Shown piece after piece: positions 22,529-37,100 of a DNA stretch of 64,000 nucleotides (the stretch's first letter is position 1; every line of letters begins with the position of its first letter). The DNA is from Euwallacea fornicatus. Taxonomy: Eukaryota; Arthropoda; Insecta; Coleoptera; Curculionidae. The notes below the pieces were generated by a model. That model worked only from the letters and a program-made list of their open reading frames with translations. It had not been told where the DNA came from and did not search any database. The DNA is taken from NCBI RefSeq assembly GCF_040115645.1, contig NW_027096027.1:620001-684000 (forward strand), read 5' to 3'. The position numbers and the translations under genes are program-made.

Positions 22529-25500
22529 GTTGAATTTCAGAGAAAAATAGGACTTTATGTGCTCAAACACTCAAAATGTGTGATTGTTCTAAATTTGAAG
22601 CTCGATAACTTCGACAAATGACGACCAAATGTCTTAAACAGAATGTCAAATTAATCAACTCGACGAGATCTTTAAGATGACAAAACACATCATCATTGCG
22701 TCTTGTTGAATTTCAAAAAAAAATAATGCTTTATGTGCTCAAACACTCAAAATGTGTGATTGTTCTAAATTTGAAGCTCGAAAACTTCGACAAATGACGA
22801 CCAAATATCTTAAACAGAGTGTCAAATTAATCAACTCGACGAGATCTTTAAGATGGCAAAACACATCATGATTGCATCTTGTTGAATTTCCAAGAAAAAT
22901 AGTACTTTATGTGCTCAAACACAAAAAATGTGTGATTGTTCTAAATTTGAAGCTCGAAAACTTCGACAAATGACGACCAAATGTCTTAAACAGAGAGTCA
23001 AATTAATCAGCTCGACGAGATCTTTAAGATGACAAAACACATCATGATTGCATCTTGTTGAATTTCCAAGAAAAATAGTACTTTATGTGCTCAAACACTC
23101 AAAATGTGTGATTGTTTTAAATTTGGAGGTCGATAACTTCGACAAATGACGACCAAATGTCTTAAACAGAGTGTCACATTAATCAACTCGACGAGATCTT
23201 TAAGATGACAAAACACATCATGATTGCATCTTGTTGAATTTCCAAGAAAAATAGTACTTTATGTGCTCAAACACTCAAAATGTGTGATTGTTCTAAATTT
23301 GAAGTTCGATAACTTCGACAAATGACCACCAAATGTCTTAAACAGAATGTCAAATTAATCAACTCGACGAGATCTTTAAGATGGCAAAACACATCATGAT
23401 TGCATCTTGTTGAATTTCCAAGAAAAATAGTACTTTATGTGCTCAAACACTCAAAATGTGTGATTGTTCTAAATTTGAAGTTCGATAACTTCGACAAATG
23501 ACGACCAAATGTCTTAAACAGAGAGTCAAATTAATCAGCTCGACGTGATCTTTAAGATGACAAAATACATCATGATTGCATCTTGTTGAATTTCAGAGAA
23601 AAATAGGACTTTATGTGCTCAAACACCCAAAATGTGTGATTGTTCTAAATTTGATGTTCGATAACTTCGACAAATGACGACCAAATGTCTTAAACAGAGA
23701 GTCAAATTAATCAGCTCGACGTGATCTTTAAGATGACAAAATACATCATGATTGCATCTTGTTGAATTTCAGAGAAAAATAGGACTTTATGTGCTCAAAC
23801 ACCCAAAATGTGTGATTGTTCTAAATTTGATGTTCGATAACTTCGACAAGTGACGACCAAATGTCTTAAACAGAGTGTCAAATTAATCAACTCGACGAGA
23901 TCTTTAAGATGGCAAAACACATCATGATTGCATCTTGTTGAATTTCCAAGAAAAATAGTACTTTATGTGCTCAAACACTCAAAATGTGTGATTGTTCTAA
24001 ATTTGGAGCTCGATAACTTCGACAAATGACGACTAAATGTCTTAAACAGAGAGTCAAATTAATCAGCTCGACGAGATCTTTAAGATGACAAAACACATCA
24101 TAATTGCATCTTGTTGAACTTCAGAGAAAAATAGGACTTTATGTGCTCAAACACTCAAAATGTGTGATTGTTCTAAATTTGAAGCTCGATAACTTCGACA
24201 AATGACGACTAAATGTCTTAAACAGAGAGTCAAATTAATCAGCTCGACGAGATCTTTAAGATGACAAAACACATCATAATTGCATCTTGTTGAACTTCAG
24301 AGAAAAATAGGACTTTATGTGCTCAAACACTCAAAATGTGTGATTGTTCTAAATTTGAAGCTTGATAACTTCGACAAATGACGACCAAATGTCTTAAACA
24401 GAGAGTCAAATTAATCAGCTCGACGTGATCTTTAAGATGACAAAATACATCATGATTGCATCTTGTTGAATTTCAGAGAAAAATAGGACTTTATGTGCTC
24501 AAACACCCAAAATGTGTGATTGTTCTAAATTTGATGTTCGATAACTTCGACAAATGACGACCAAATGTCTTAAACAGAGAGTCAAATTAATCAGCTCGAC
24601 GTGATCTTTAAGATGACAAAATACATCATGATTGCATGTTGTTGAATTTCAGAGAAAAATAGGACTTTATGTGCTCAAACACCCAAAATGTGTGATTGTT
24701 CTAAATTTGATGTTCGATAACTTCGACAAGTGACGACCAAATGTCTTAAACAGAGTGTCAAATTAATCAACTCAACGAGATCTTTAAGATGGCAAAACAC
24801 ATCATGATTGCATCTTGTTGAATTTCCAAGAAAAATAGTACTTTATGTGCTCAAACACTCAAAATGTGTGATTGTTCTAAATTTGGAGCTCGATAACTTC
24901 GACAAATGACGACCAAATGTCTTAAACAGAGAGTCAAATTAATCAGCTCGACGAGATCTTTAAGATGACAAAACACATCATAATTGCATCTTGTTGAACT
25001 TCAGAGAAAAATAGGACTTTATGTGCTCAAACACTCAAAATGTGTGATTGTTCTAAATTTGAAGCTTGATAACTTCGACAAATGACGACCAAATGTCTTA
25101 AACAGAGAGTCAAATTAATCAGCTCGACGAGATCTTTAAGATGACAAAACACATCATGATTGCATCTTGTTGAATTTCCAAGAAAAATAGTACTTTATGT
25201 GCTCAAACACTCAAAATGTGTGATTATTCTAAATTTGAAGTTCGATAACTTCGACAAATGACGACCAAATGTCTTAAACAGAATGTCAAATTAATCAACT
25301 CGACGAGATCTTTAAGATGGCAAAACACATCATGATTGCATCTTGTTGAATTTCAGAGAAAAATAGGACTTTATGTGCTCAAACACTCAAAATGTGTGAT
25401 TGTTCTAAATTTGAAGCTTGATAACTTCGACAAATGACGACCAAATGTCTTAAACAGAGGGTCAAATTAATCAACTCGACGAGATCTTTAAGATGGCAAA

Positions 25501-26224
25501 ACACATCATGATTGCATCTTGTTGAATTTCAGAGAAAAATAGGACTTTATGTGCTCAAACACTCAAAATGTGTGATTGTTCTAAATTTGGAGCTCGATAA
25601 CTTCGACAAATGACGAACAAATGTCTTAAACAGAGAGTCAAGTTAATCAGCTCGACGAGATCTTTAAGATGACAAAACACATCATAACTGCATCTTGTTG
25701 AATTTCAAAAAAAAATAATGCTTTATGTGCTCAAACACTCAAAATGTGTGATTGTTCTAAATTTGAAGCTCGATAACTTCGACAAATGACGACCAAATGT
25801 CTTAAACAGAGAGTCAAATTAATCAGCTCGACGAGATCTTTAAGATGACAAAACACATCATGATTGCGTCTTGTTGAATTTCGAAAAAAAATAATGCATT
25901 ATGTGCTCAAACACTCAAAATGTGTGATTGTTCTAAATTTGAAGCTCGATAACTTCGACAAATGACGACCAAATGTCTTAAACAGAGAGTCAAATTAATC
26001 AGCTCGACGAGATCTTTAAGATGACAAAACACATCATGATTGCATCTTGTTGAATTTCCAAGAAAAATACTACTTTATGTGCTCAAACACTCAAAATGTG
26101 TGATTGTTCTAAATTTGAAGTTCGATAACTTCGACAAATGACGACCAAATGTCTTAAACAGAATGTCAAATTAATCAACTCGACGAGATCTTTAAGATGG
26201 CAAAACACATCATGATTGCATCTT
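22529..26224 (+). repeat. Higher-order unit 1, 21 monomers (3696 bp), fullest copy
   Basis: Monomers in order: A (22529; catcattgcgtc tail), B (tcaaaa, gctcgaaaac, aatatc), C (acacaaaaaatg), D, E (gaccacc, 23325), F (gaagttcg, gtgatc, aaatac), G' and G (caccc, gatgttcg; G has acaagtgac), H (ggagctcg, gacgact), I (acttcagag, gacgact), J (gcttg, gtgatc), K (gcatgttgttg tail), L (caactcaacgag), M (ggagctcg, cataatt), N (acttcagag, gcttg), O (gaagttcg, gaatgtc), P (gagggtc), Q (gacgaac, aagtta, cataact), R (tcaaaa, gcgtc tail), S (tcgaaaaaaa/tgcatt head) and a second O with actac. The next A starts at 26225. Labels are mine and were assigned by eye. Confidence 0.85.
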
Positions 26225-29200
26225 GTTGAATTTCAGAGAAAAATAGGACTTTATGTGCTCAAACACTCAAAATGTGTGATTGTTCTAAATTTGAAGCTCG
26301 ATAACTTCGACAAATGACGACCAAATGTCTTAAACAGAATGTCAAATTAATCAACTCGACGAGATCTTTAAGATGACAAAACACATCATCATTGCGTCTT
26401 GTTGAATTTCAAAAAAAAATAATGCTTTATGTGCTCAAACACTCAAAATGTGTGATTGTTCTAAATTTGAAGCTCGAAAACTTCGACAAATGACGACCAA
26501 ATATCTTAAACAGAGTGTCAAATTAATCAACTCGACGAGATCTTTAAGATGGCAAAACACATCATGATTGCATCTTGTTGAATTTCCAAGAAAAATAGTA
26601 CTTTATGTGCTCAAACACAAAAAATGTGTGATTGTTCTAAATTTGAAGCTCGAAAACTTAGACAAATGACGACCAAATGTCTTAAACAGAGAGTCAAACT
26701 AATCAGCTCGACGAGATCTTTAAGATGACAAAACACATCATGATTGCATCTTGTTGAATTTCCAAGAAAAATAGTACTTTATGTGCTCAAACACTCAAAA
26801 TGTGTGATTGTTTTAAATTTGGAGGTCGATAACTTCGACAAATGACGACCAAATGTCTTAAACAGAGTGTCACATTAATCAACTCGACGAGATCTTTAAG
26901 ATGACAAAACACATCATGATTGCATCTTGTTGAATTTCCAAGAAAAATAGTACTTTATGTGCTCAAACACTCAAAATGTGTGATTGTTCTAAATTTGAAG
27001 TTCGATAACTTCGACAAATGACCACCAAATGTCTTAAACAGAATGTCAAATTAATCAACTCGACGAGATCTTTAAGATGGCAAAACACATCATGATTGCA
27101 TCTTGTTGAATTTCCAAGAAAAATAGTACTTTATGTGCTCAAACACTCAAAATGTGTGATTGTTCTAAATTTGAAGTTCGATAACTTCGACAAATGACGA
27201 CCAAATGTCTTAAACAGAGAGTCAAATTAATCAGCTCGACGTGATCTTTAAGATGACAAAATACATCATGATTGCATCTTGTTGAATTTCAGAGAAAAAT
27301 AGGACTTTATGTGCTCAAACACCCAAAATGTGTGATTGTTCTAAATTTGATGTTCGATAACTTCGACAAGTGACGACCAAATGTCTTAAACAGAGTGTCA
27401 AATTAATCAACTCGACGAGATCTTTAAGATGGCAAAACACATCATGATTGCATCTTGTTGAATTTCCAAGAAAAATAGTACTTTATGTGCTCAAACACTC
27501 AAAATGTGTGATTGTTCTAAATTTGGAGCTCGATAACTTCGACAAATGACGACTAAATGTCTTAAACAGAGAGTCAAATTAATCAGCTCGACGAGATCTT
27601 TAAGATGACAAAACACATCATAATTGCATCTTGTTGAACTTCAGAGAAAAATAGGACTTTATGTGCTCAAACACTCAAAATGTGTGATTGTTCTAAATTT
27701 GAAGCTCGATAACTTCGACAAATGACGACTAAATGTCTTAAACAGAGAGTCAAATTAATCAGCTCGACGAGATCTTTAAGATGACAAAACACATCATAAT
27801 TGCATCTTGTTGAACTTCAGAGAAAAATAGGACTTTATGTGCTCAAACACTCAAAATGTGTGATTGTTCTAAATTTGAAGCTTGATAACTTCGACAAATG
27901 ACGACCAAATGTCTTAAACAGAGAGTCAAATTAATCAGCTCGACGTGATCTTTAAGATGACAAAATACATCATGATTGCATCTTGTTGAATTTCAGAGAA
28001 AAATAGGACTTTATGTGCTCAAACACCCAAAATGTGTGATTGTTCTAAATTTGATGTTCGATAACTTCGACAAATGACGACCAAATGTCTTAAACAGAGA
28101 GTCAAATTAATCAGCTCGACGTGATCTTTAAGATGACAAAATACATCATGATTGCATGTTGTTGAATTTCAGAGAAAAATAGGACTTTATGTGCTCAAAC
28201 ACCCAAAATGTGTGATTGTTCTAAATTTGATGTTCGATAACTTCGACAAGTGACGACCAAATGTCTTAAACAGAGTGTCAAATTAATCAACTCAACGAGA
28301 TCTTTAAGATGGCAAAACACATCATGATTGCATCTTGTTGAATTTCCAAGAAAAATAGTACTTTATGTGCTCAAACACTCAAAATGTGTGATTGTTCTAA
28401 ATTTGGAGCTCGATAACTTCGACAAATGACGACCAAATGTCTTAAACAGAGAGTCAAATTAATCAGCTCGACGAGATCTTTAAGATGACAAAACACATCA
28501 TAATTGCATCTTGTTGAACTTCAGAGAAAAATAGGACTTTATGTGCTCAAACACTCAAAATGTGTGATTGTTCTAAATTTGAAGCTTGATAACTTCGACA
28601 AATGACGACCAAATGTCTTAAACAGAGGGTCAAATTAATCAACTCGACGAGATCTTTAAGATGGCAAAACACATCATGATTGCATCTTGTTGAATTTCAG
28701 AGAAAAATAGGACTTTATGTGCTCAAACACTCAAAATGTGTGATTGTTCTAAATTTGGAGCTCGATAACTTCGACAAATGACGAACAAATGTCTTAAACA
28801 GAGAGTCAAGTTAATCAGCTCGACGAGATCTTTAAGATGACAAAACACATCATAACTGCATCTTGTTGAATTTCAAAAAAAAATAATGCTTTATGTGCTC
28901 AAACACTCAAAATGTGTGATTGTTCTAAATTTGAAGCTCGATAACTTCGACAAATGACGACCAAATGTCTTAAACAGAGAGTCAAATTAATCAGCTCGAC
29001 GAGATCTTTAAGATGACAAAACACATCATGATTGCGTCTTGTTGAATTTCGAAAAAAAATAATGCATTATGTGCTCAAACACTCAAAATGTGTGATTGTT
29101 CTAAATTTGAAGCTCGATAACTTCGACAAATGACGACCAAATGTCTTAAACAGAGAGTCAAATTAATCAGCTCGACGAGATCTTTAAGATGACAAAACAC

Positions 29201-29392
29201 ATCATGATTGCATCTTGTTGAATTTCCAAGAAAAATACTACTTTATGTGCTCAAACACTCAAAATGTGTGATTGTTCTAAATTTGAAGTTCGATAACTTC
29301 GACAAATGACGACCAAATGTCTTAAACAGAATGTCAAATTAATCAACTCGACGAGATCTTTAAGATGGCAAAACACATCATGATTGCATCTT
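26225..29392 (+). repeat. Higher-order unit 2, 18 monomers
   Basis: Order A B C D E F G H I J K L M (N/P) Q R S O. Relative to unit 1 it lacks G', and N, O and P are collapsed into one monomer at 28513 with the acttcagag head of N and the gagggtc/gatggc tail of P. That is what unequal exchange within a unit would leave. The C monomer has private acttagac and gtcaaactaatc, both shared with unit 3 only. Confidence 0.85.
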
Positions 29393-32300
29393 GTTGAATT
29401 TCAGAGAAAAATAGGACTTTATGTGCTCAAACACTCAAAATGTGTGATTGTTCTAAATTTGAAGCTCGATAACTTCGACAAATGACGACCAAATGTCTTA
29501 AACAGAATGTCAAATTAATCAACTCGACGAGATCTTTAAGATGACAAAACACATCATCATTGCGTCTTGTTGAATTTCAAAAAAAAATAATGCTTTATGT
29601 GCTCAAACACTCAAAATGTGTGATTGTTCTAAATTTGAAGCTCGAAAACTTCGACAAATGACGACCAAATATCTTAAACAGAGTGTCAAATTAATCAACT
29701 CGACGAGATCTTTAAGATGGCAAAACACATCATGATTGCATCTTGTTGAATTTCCAAGAAAAATAGTACTTTATGTGCTCAAACACAAAAAATGTGTGAT
29801 TGTTCTAAATTTGAAGCTCGAAAACTTAGACAAATGACGACCAAATGTCTTAAACAGAGAGTCAAACTAATCAGCTCGACGAGATCTTTAAGATGACAAA
29901 ACACATCATGATTGCATCTTGTTGAATTTCCAAGAAAAATAGTACTTTATGTGCTCAAACACTCAAAATGTGTGATTGTTTTAAATTTGGAGGTCGATAA
30001 CTTCGACAAATGACGACCAAATGTCTTAAACAGAGTGTCACATTAATCAACTCGACGAGATCTTTAAGATGACAAAACACATCATGATTGCATCTTGTTG
30101 AATTTCCAAGAAAAATAGTACTTTATGTGCTCAAACACTCAAAATGTGTGATTGTTCTAAATTTGAAGTTCGATAACTTCGACAAATGACCACCAAATGT
30201 CTTAAACAGAATGTCAAATTAATCAACTCGACGAGATCTTTAAGATGGCAAAACACATCATGATTGCATCTTGTTGAATTTCCAAGAAAAATAGTACTTT
30301 ATGTGCTCAAACACTCAAAATGTGTGATTGTTCTAAATTTGAAGTTCGATAACTTCGACAAATGACGACCAAATGTCTTAAACAGAGAGTCAAATTAATC
30401 AGCTCGACGTGATCTTTAAGATGACAAAATACATCATGATTGCATCTTGTTGAATTTCAGAGAAAAATAGAACTTTATGTGCTCAAACACCCAAAATGTG
30501 TGATTGTTCTAAATTTGATGTTCGATAACTTCGACAAATGACGACCAAATGTCTTAAACAGAGAGTCACATTAATCAACTCGACGAGATCTTTAAGATGA
30601 CAAAACACATCATGATTGCATCTTGTTGAATTTCAGAGAAAAATAGGACTTTATGTGCTCAAACACCCAAAATGTGTGATTGTTCTAAATTTGATGTTCG
30701 ATAACTTCGACAAGTGACGACCAAATGTCTTAAACAGAGTGTCAAATTAATCAACTCGACGAGATCTTTAAGATGGCAAAACACATCATGATTGCATCTT
30801 GTTGAATTTCCAAGAAAAATAGTACTTTATGTGCTCAAACACTCAAAATGTGTGATTGTTCTAAATTTGGAGCTCGATAACTTCGACAAATGACGACTAA
30901 ATGTCTTAAACAGAGAGTCAAATTAATCAGCTCGACGAGATCTTTAAGATGACAAAACACATCATAATTGCATCTTGTTGAACTTCAGAGAAAAATAGGA
31001 CTTTATGTGCTCAAACACTCAAAATGTGTGATTGTTCTAAATTTGAAGCTCGATAACTTCGACAAATGACGACTAAATGTCTTAAACAGAGAGTCAAATT
31101 AATCAGCTCGACGAGATCTTTAAGATGACAAAACACATCATAATTGCATCTTGTTGAACTTCAGAGAAAAATAGGACTTTATGTGCTCAAACACTCAAAA
31201 TGTGTGATTGTTCTAAATTTGAAGCTTGATAACTTCGACAAATGACGACCAAATGTCTTAAACAGAGAGTCAAATTAATCAGCTCGACGTGATCTTTAAG
31301 ATGACAAAATACATCATGATTGCATCTTGTTGAATTTCAGAGAAAAATAGGACTTTATGTGCTCAAACACCCAAAATGTGTGATTGTTCTAAATTTGATG
31401 TTCGATAACTTCGACAAATGACGACCAAATGTCTTAAACAGAGAGTCAAATTAATCAGCTCGACGTGATCTTTAAGATGACAAAATACATCATGATTGCA
31501 TGTTGTTGAATTTCAGAGAAAAATAGGACTTTATGTGCTCAAACACCCAAAATGTGTGATTGTTCTAAATTTGATGTTCGATAACTTCGACAAGTGACGA
31601 CCAAATGTCTTAAACAGAGTGTCAAATTAATCAACTCAACGAGATCTTTAAGATGGCAAAACACATCATGATTGCATCTTGTTGAATTTCCAAGAAAAAT
31701 AGTACTTTATGTGCTCAAACACTCAAAATGTGTGATTGTTCTAAATTTGGAGCTCGATAACTTCGACAAATGACGACCAAATGTCTTAAACAGAGAGTCA
31801 AATTAATCAGCTCGACGAGATCTTTAAGATGACAAAACACATCATAATTGCATCTTGTTGAACTTCAGAGAAAAATAGGACTTTATGTGCTCAAACACTC
31901 AAAATGTGTGATTGTTCTAAATTTGAAGCTTGATAACTTCGACAAATGACGACCAAATGTCTTAAACAGAGAGTCAAATTAATCATCTCGACGAGATCTT
32001 TAAGATGACAAAACACATCATGATTGCATCTTGTTGAATTTCCAAGAAAAATAGTACTTTATGTGCTCAAACACTCAAAATGTGTGATTGTTCTAAATTT
32101 GAAGTTCGATAACTTCGACAAATGACGACCAAATGTCTTAAACAGAATGTCAAATTAATCAACTCGACGAGATCTTTAAGATGGCAAAACACATCATGAT
32201 TGCATCTTGTTGAATTTCAGAGAAAAATAGGACTTTATGTGCTCAAACACTCAAAATGTGTGATTGTTCTAAATTTGAAGCTTGATAACTTCGACAAATG

Positions 32301-34144
32301 ACGACCAAATGTCTTAAACAGAGGGTCAAATTAATCAACTCGACGAGATCTTTAAGATGGCAAAACACATCATGATTGCATCTTGTTGAATTTCAGAGAA
32401 AAATAGGACTTTATGTGCTCAAACACTCAAAATTTGTGATTGTTCTAAATTTGGAGCTCGATAACTTCGACAAATGACGAACAAATGTCTTAAACAGAGA
32501 GTCAAGTTAATCAGCTCGACGAGATCTTTAAGATGACAAAACACATCATGATTGCATCTTGTTGAATTTCCAAGAAAAATAGTACTTTATGTGCTCAAAC
32601 ACTCAAAATGTGTGATTGTTCTAAATTTGAAGTTCGATAACTTCGACAAATGACCACCAAATGTCTTAAACAGAATGTCAAATTAATCAACTCGACGAGA
32701 TCTTTAAGATGGCAAAACACATCATGATTGCATCTTGTTGAATTTCCAAGAAAAATAGTACTTTATGTGCTCAAACACTCAAAATGTGTGATTGTTCTAA
32801 ATTTGAAGTTCGATAACTTCGACAAATGACGACCAAATGTCTTAAACAGAGAGTCAAATTAATCAGCTCGACGTGATCTTTAAGATGACAAAATACATCA
32901 TGATTGCATCTTGTTGAATTTCAGAGAAAAATAGGACTTTATGTGCTCAAACACCCAAAATGTGTGATTGTTCTAAATTTGATGTTCGATAACTTCGACA
33001 AGTGACGACCAAATGTCTTAAACAGAGTGTCAAATTAATCAACTCGACGAGATCTTTAAGATGGCAAAACACATCATGATTGCATCTTGTTGAATTTCCA
33101 AGAAAAATAGTACTTTATGTGCTCAAACACTCAAAATGTGTGATTGTTCTAAATTTGAAGTTCGATAACTTCGACAAATGACGACCAAATGTCTTAAACA
33201 GAATGTCAAATTAATCAACTCGACGAGATCTTTAAGATGGCAAAACACATCATGATTGCATCTTGTTGAATTTCAGAGAAAAATAGGACTTTATGTGCTC
33301 AAACACTCAAAATGTGTGATTGTTCTAAATTTGAAGCTTGATAACTTCGACAAATGACGACCAAATGTCTTAAACAGAGGGTCAAATTAATCAACTCGAC
33401 GAGATCTTTAAGATGGCAAAACACATCATGATTGCATCTTGTTGAATTTCAGAGAAAAATAGGACTTTATGTGCTCAAACACTCAAAATTTGTGATTGTT
33501 CTAAATTTGGAGCTCGATAACTTCGACAAATGACGAACAAATGTCTTAAACAGAGAGTCAAGTTAATCAGCTCGACGAGATCTTTAAGATGACAAAACAC
33601 ATCATAACTGCATCTTGTTGAATTTCAAAAAAAAATAATGCTTTATGTGCTCAAACACTCAAAATGTGTGATTGTTCTAAATTTGAAGCTCGATAACTTC
33701 GACAAATGACGACCAAATGTCTTAAACAGAGAGTCAAATTAATCAGCTCGACGAGATCTTTAAGATGACAAAACACATCATGATTGCGTCTTGTTGAATT
33801 TCGAAAAAAAATAATGCATTATGTGCTCAAACACTCAAAATGTGTGATTGTTCTAAATTTGAAGCTCGATAACTTCGACAAATGACGACCAAATGTCTTA
33901 AACAGAGAGTCAAATTAATCAGCTCGACGAGATCTTTAAGATGACAAAACACATCATGATTGCATCTTGTTGAATTTCCAAGAAAAATAGTACTTTATGT
34001 GCTCAAACACTCAAAATGTGTGATTGTTCTAAATTTGAAGTTCGATAACTTCGACAAATGACGACCAAATGTCTTAAACAGAATGTCAAATTAATCAACT
34101 CGACGAGATCTTTAAGATGGCAAAACACATCATGATTGCATCTT
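29393..34144 (+). repeat. Higher-order unit 3, 27 monomers, rearranged
   Basis: Order A B C D E F G'' G H I J K L M N O P Q*, then E F G O P Q R S O. G'' (30449) has agaac and gtcacatta. Q* (32385) keeps a Q head and centre but ends catgattgcatc like D, and is followed by E, so a Q-to-D exchange skipped R S O A B C D. The second P and Q share the rare aatttgtg with Q*, showing local duplication. The C monomer shares acttagac with unit 2. Confidence 0.8.
32385..32560 (+). repeat. Fused monomer Q*
   Basis: The head, aatttgtg, ggagctcg, gacgaac and aagtta match type Q. The tail catgattgcatc does not; Q otherwise ends cataactgcatc. The next monomer is type E, whose normal predecessor D ends catgattgcatc. 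The breakpoint therefore lies in the shared stretch between about monomer positions 123 and 164. Confidence 0.75.
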
Positions 34145-37100
34145 GTTGAATTTCAGAGAAAAATAGGACTTTATGTGCTCAAACACTCAAAATGTGTGAT
34201 TGTTCTAAATTTGAAGCTCGATAACTTCGACAAATGACGACCAAATGTCTTAAACAGAATGTCAAATTAATCAACTCGACGAGATCTTTAAGATGACAAA
34301 ACACATCATCATTGCGTCTTGTTGAATTTCAAAAAAAAATAATGCTTTATGTGCTCAAACACTCAAAATGTGTGATTGTTCTAAATTTGAAGCTCGAAAA
34401 CTTCGACAAATGACGACCAAATATCTTAAACAGAGTGTCAAATTAATCAACTCGACGAGATCTTTAAGATGGCAAAACACATCATGATTGCATCTTGTTG
34501 AATTTCCAAGAAAAATAGTACTTTATGTGCTCAAACACAAAAAATGTGTGATTGTTCTAAATTTGAAGCTCGAAAACTTCGACAAATGACGACCAAATGT
34601 CTTAAACAGAGAGTCAAATTAATCAGCTCGACGAGATCTTTAAGATGACAAAACACATCATGATTGCATCTTGTTGAATTTCCAAGAAAAATAGTACTTT
34701 ATGTGCTCAAACACTCAAAATGTGTGATTGTTTTAAATTTGGAGGTCGATAACTTCGACAAATGACGACCAAATGTCTTAAACAGAGTGTCACATTAATC
34801 AACTCGACGAGATCTTTAAGATGACAAAACACATCATGATTGCATCTTGTTGAATTTCCAAGAAAAATAGTACTTTATGTGCTCAAACACTCAAAATGTG
34901 TGATTGTTCTAAATTTGAAGTTCGATAACTTCGACAAATGACCACCAAATGTCTTAAACAGAATGTCAAATTAATCAACTCGACGAGATCTTTAAGATGG
35001 CAAAACACATCATGATTGCATCTTGTTGAATTTCCAAGAAAAATAGTACTTTATGCGCTCAAACACTCAAAATGTGTGATTGTTCTAAATTTGAAGTTCG
35101 ATAACTTCGACAAATGACGACCAAATGTCTTAAACAGAGAGTCAAATTAATCAGCTCGACGTGATCTTTAAGATGACAAAATACATCATGATTGCATCTT
35201 GTTGAATTTCAGAGAAAAATAGGACTTTATGTGCTCAAACACCCAAAATGTGTGATTGTTCTAAATTTGATGTTCGATAACTTCGACAAATGACGACCAA
35301 ATGTCTTAAACAGAGAGTCAAATTAATCAGCTCGACGTGATCTTTAAGATGACAAAATACATCATGATTGCATCTTGTTGAATTTCAGAGAAAAATAGGA
35401 CTTTATGTGCTCAAACACCCAAAATGTGTGATTGTTCTAAATTTGATGTTCGATAACTTCGACAAGTGACGACCAAATGTCTTAAACAGAGTGTCAAATT
35501 AATCAACTCGACGAGATCTTTAAGATGGCAAAACACATCATGATTGCATCTTGTTGAATTTCCAAGAAAAATAGTACTTTATGTGCTCAAACACTCAAAA
35601 TGTGTGATTGTTCTAAATTTGGAGCTCGATAACTTCGACAAATGACGACTAAATGTCTTAAACAGAGAGTCAAATTAATCAGCTCGACGAGATTTTTAAG
35701 ATGACAAAACACATCATAATTGCATCTTGTTGAACTTCAGAGAAAAATAGGACTTTATGTGCTCAAACACTCAAAATGTGTGATTGTTCTAAATTTGAAG
35801 CTCGATAACTTCGACAAATGACGACTAAATGTCTTAAACAGAGAGTCAAATTAATCAGCTCGACGAGATCTTTAAGATGACAAAACACATCATAATTGCA
35901 TCTTGTTGAACTTCAGAGAAAAATAGGACTTTATGTGCTCAAACACTCAAAATGTGTGATTGTTCTAAATTTGAAGCTTGATAACTTCGACAAATGACGA
36001 CCAAATGTCTTAAACAGAGAGTCAAATTAATCAGCTCGACGTGATCTTTAAGATGACAAAATACATCATGATTGCATCTTGTTGAATTTCAGAGAAAAAT
36101 AGGACTTTATGTGCTCAAACACCCAAAATGTGTGATTGTTCTAAATTTGATGTTCGATAACTTCGACAAATGACGACCAAATGTCTTAAACAGAGAGTCA
36201 AATTAATCAGCTCGACGTGATCTTTAAGATGACAAAATACATCATGATTGCATGTTGTTGAATTTCAGAGAAAAATAGGACTTTATGTGCTCAAACACCC
36301 AAAATGTGTGATTGTTCTAAATTTGATGTTCGATAACTTCGACAAGTGACGACCAAATGTCTTAAACAGAGTGTCAAATTAATCAACTCAACGAGATCTT
36401 TAAGATGGCAAAACACATCATGATTGCATCTTGTTGAATTTCCAAGAAAAATAGTACTTTATGTGCTCAAACACTCAAAATGTGTGATTGTTCTAAATTT
36501 GGAGCTCGATAACTTCGACAAATGACGACCAAATGTCTTAAACAGAGAGTCAAATTAATCAGCTCGACGAGATCTTTAAGATGACAAAACACATCATAAT
36601 TGCATCTTGTTGAACTTCAGAGAAAAATAGGACTTTATGTGCTCAAACACTCAAAATGTGTGATTGTTCTAAATTTGAAGCTTGATAACTTCGACAAATG
36701 ACGACCAAATGTCTTAAACAGAGAGTCAAATTAATCAGCTCGACGAGATCTTTAAGATGACAAAACACATCATGATTGCATCTTGTTGAATTTCCAAGAA
36801 AAATAGTACTTTATGTGCTCAAACACTCAAAATGTGTGATTGTTCTAAATTTGAAGTTCGATAACTTCGACAAATGACGACCAAATGTCTTAAACAGAAT
36901 GTCAAATTAATCAACTCGACGAGATCTTTAAGATGGCAAAACACATCATGATTGCATCTTGTTGAATTTCAGAGAAAAATAGGACTTTATGTGCTCAAAC
37001 ACTCAAAATGTGTGATTGTTCTAAATTTGAAGCTCGATAACTTCGACAAATGACGACCAAATGTCTTAAACAGAGAGTCAAATTAATCAGCTCGACGAGA

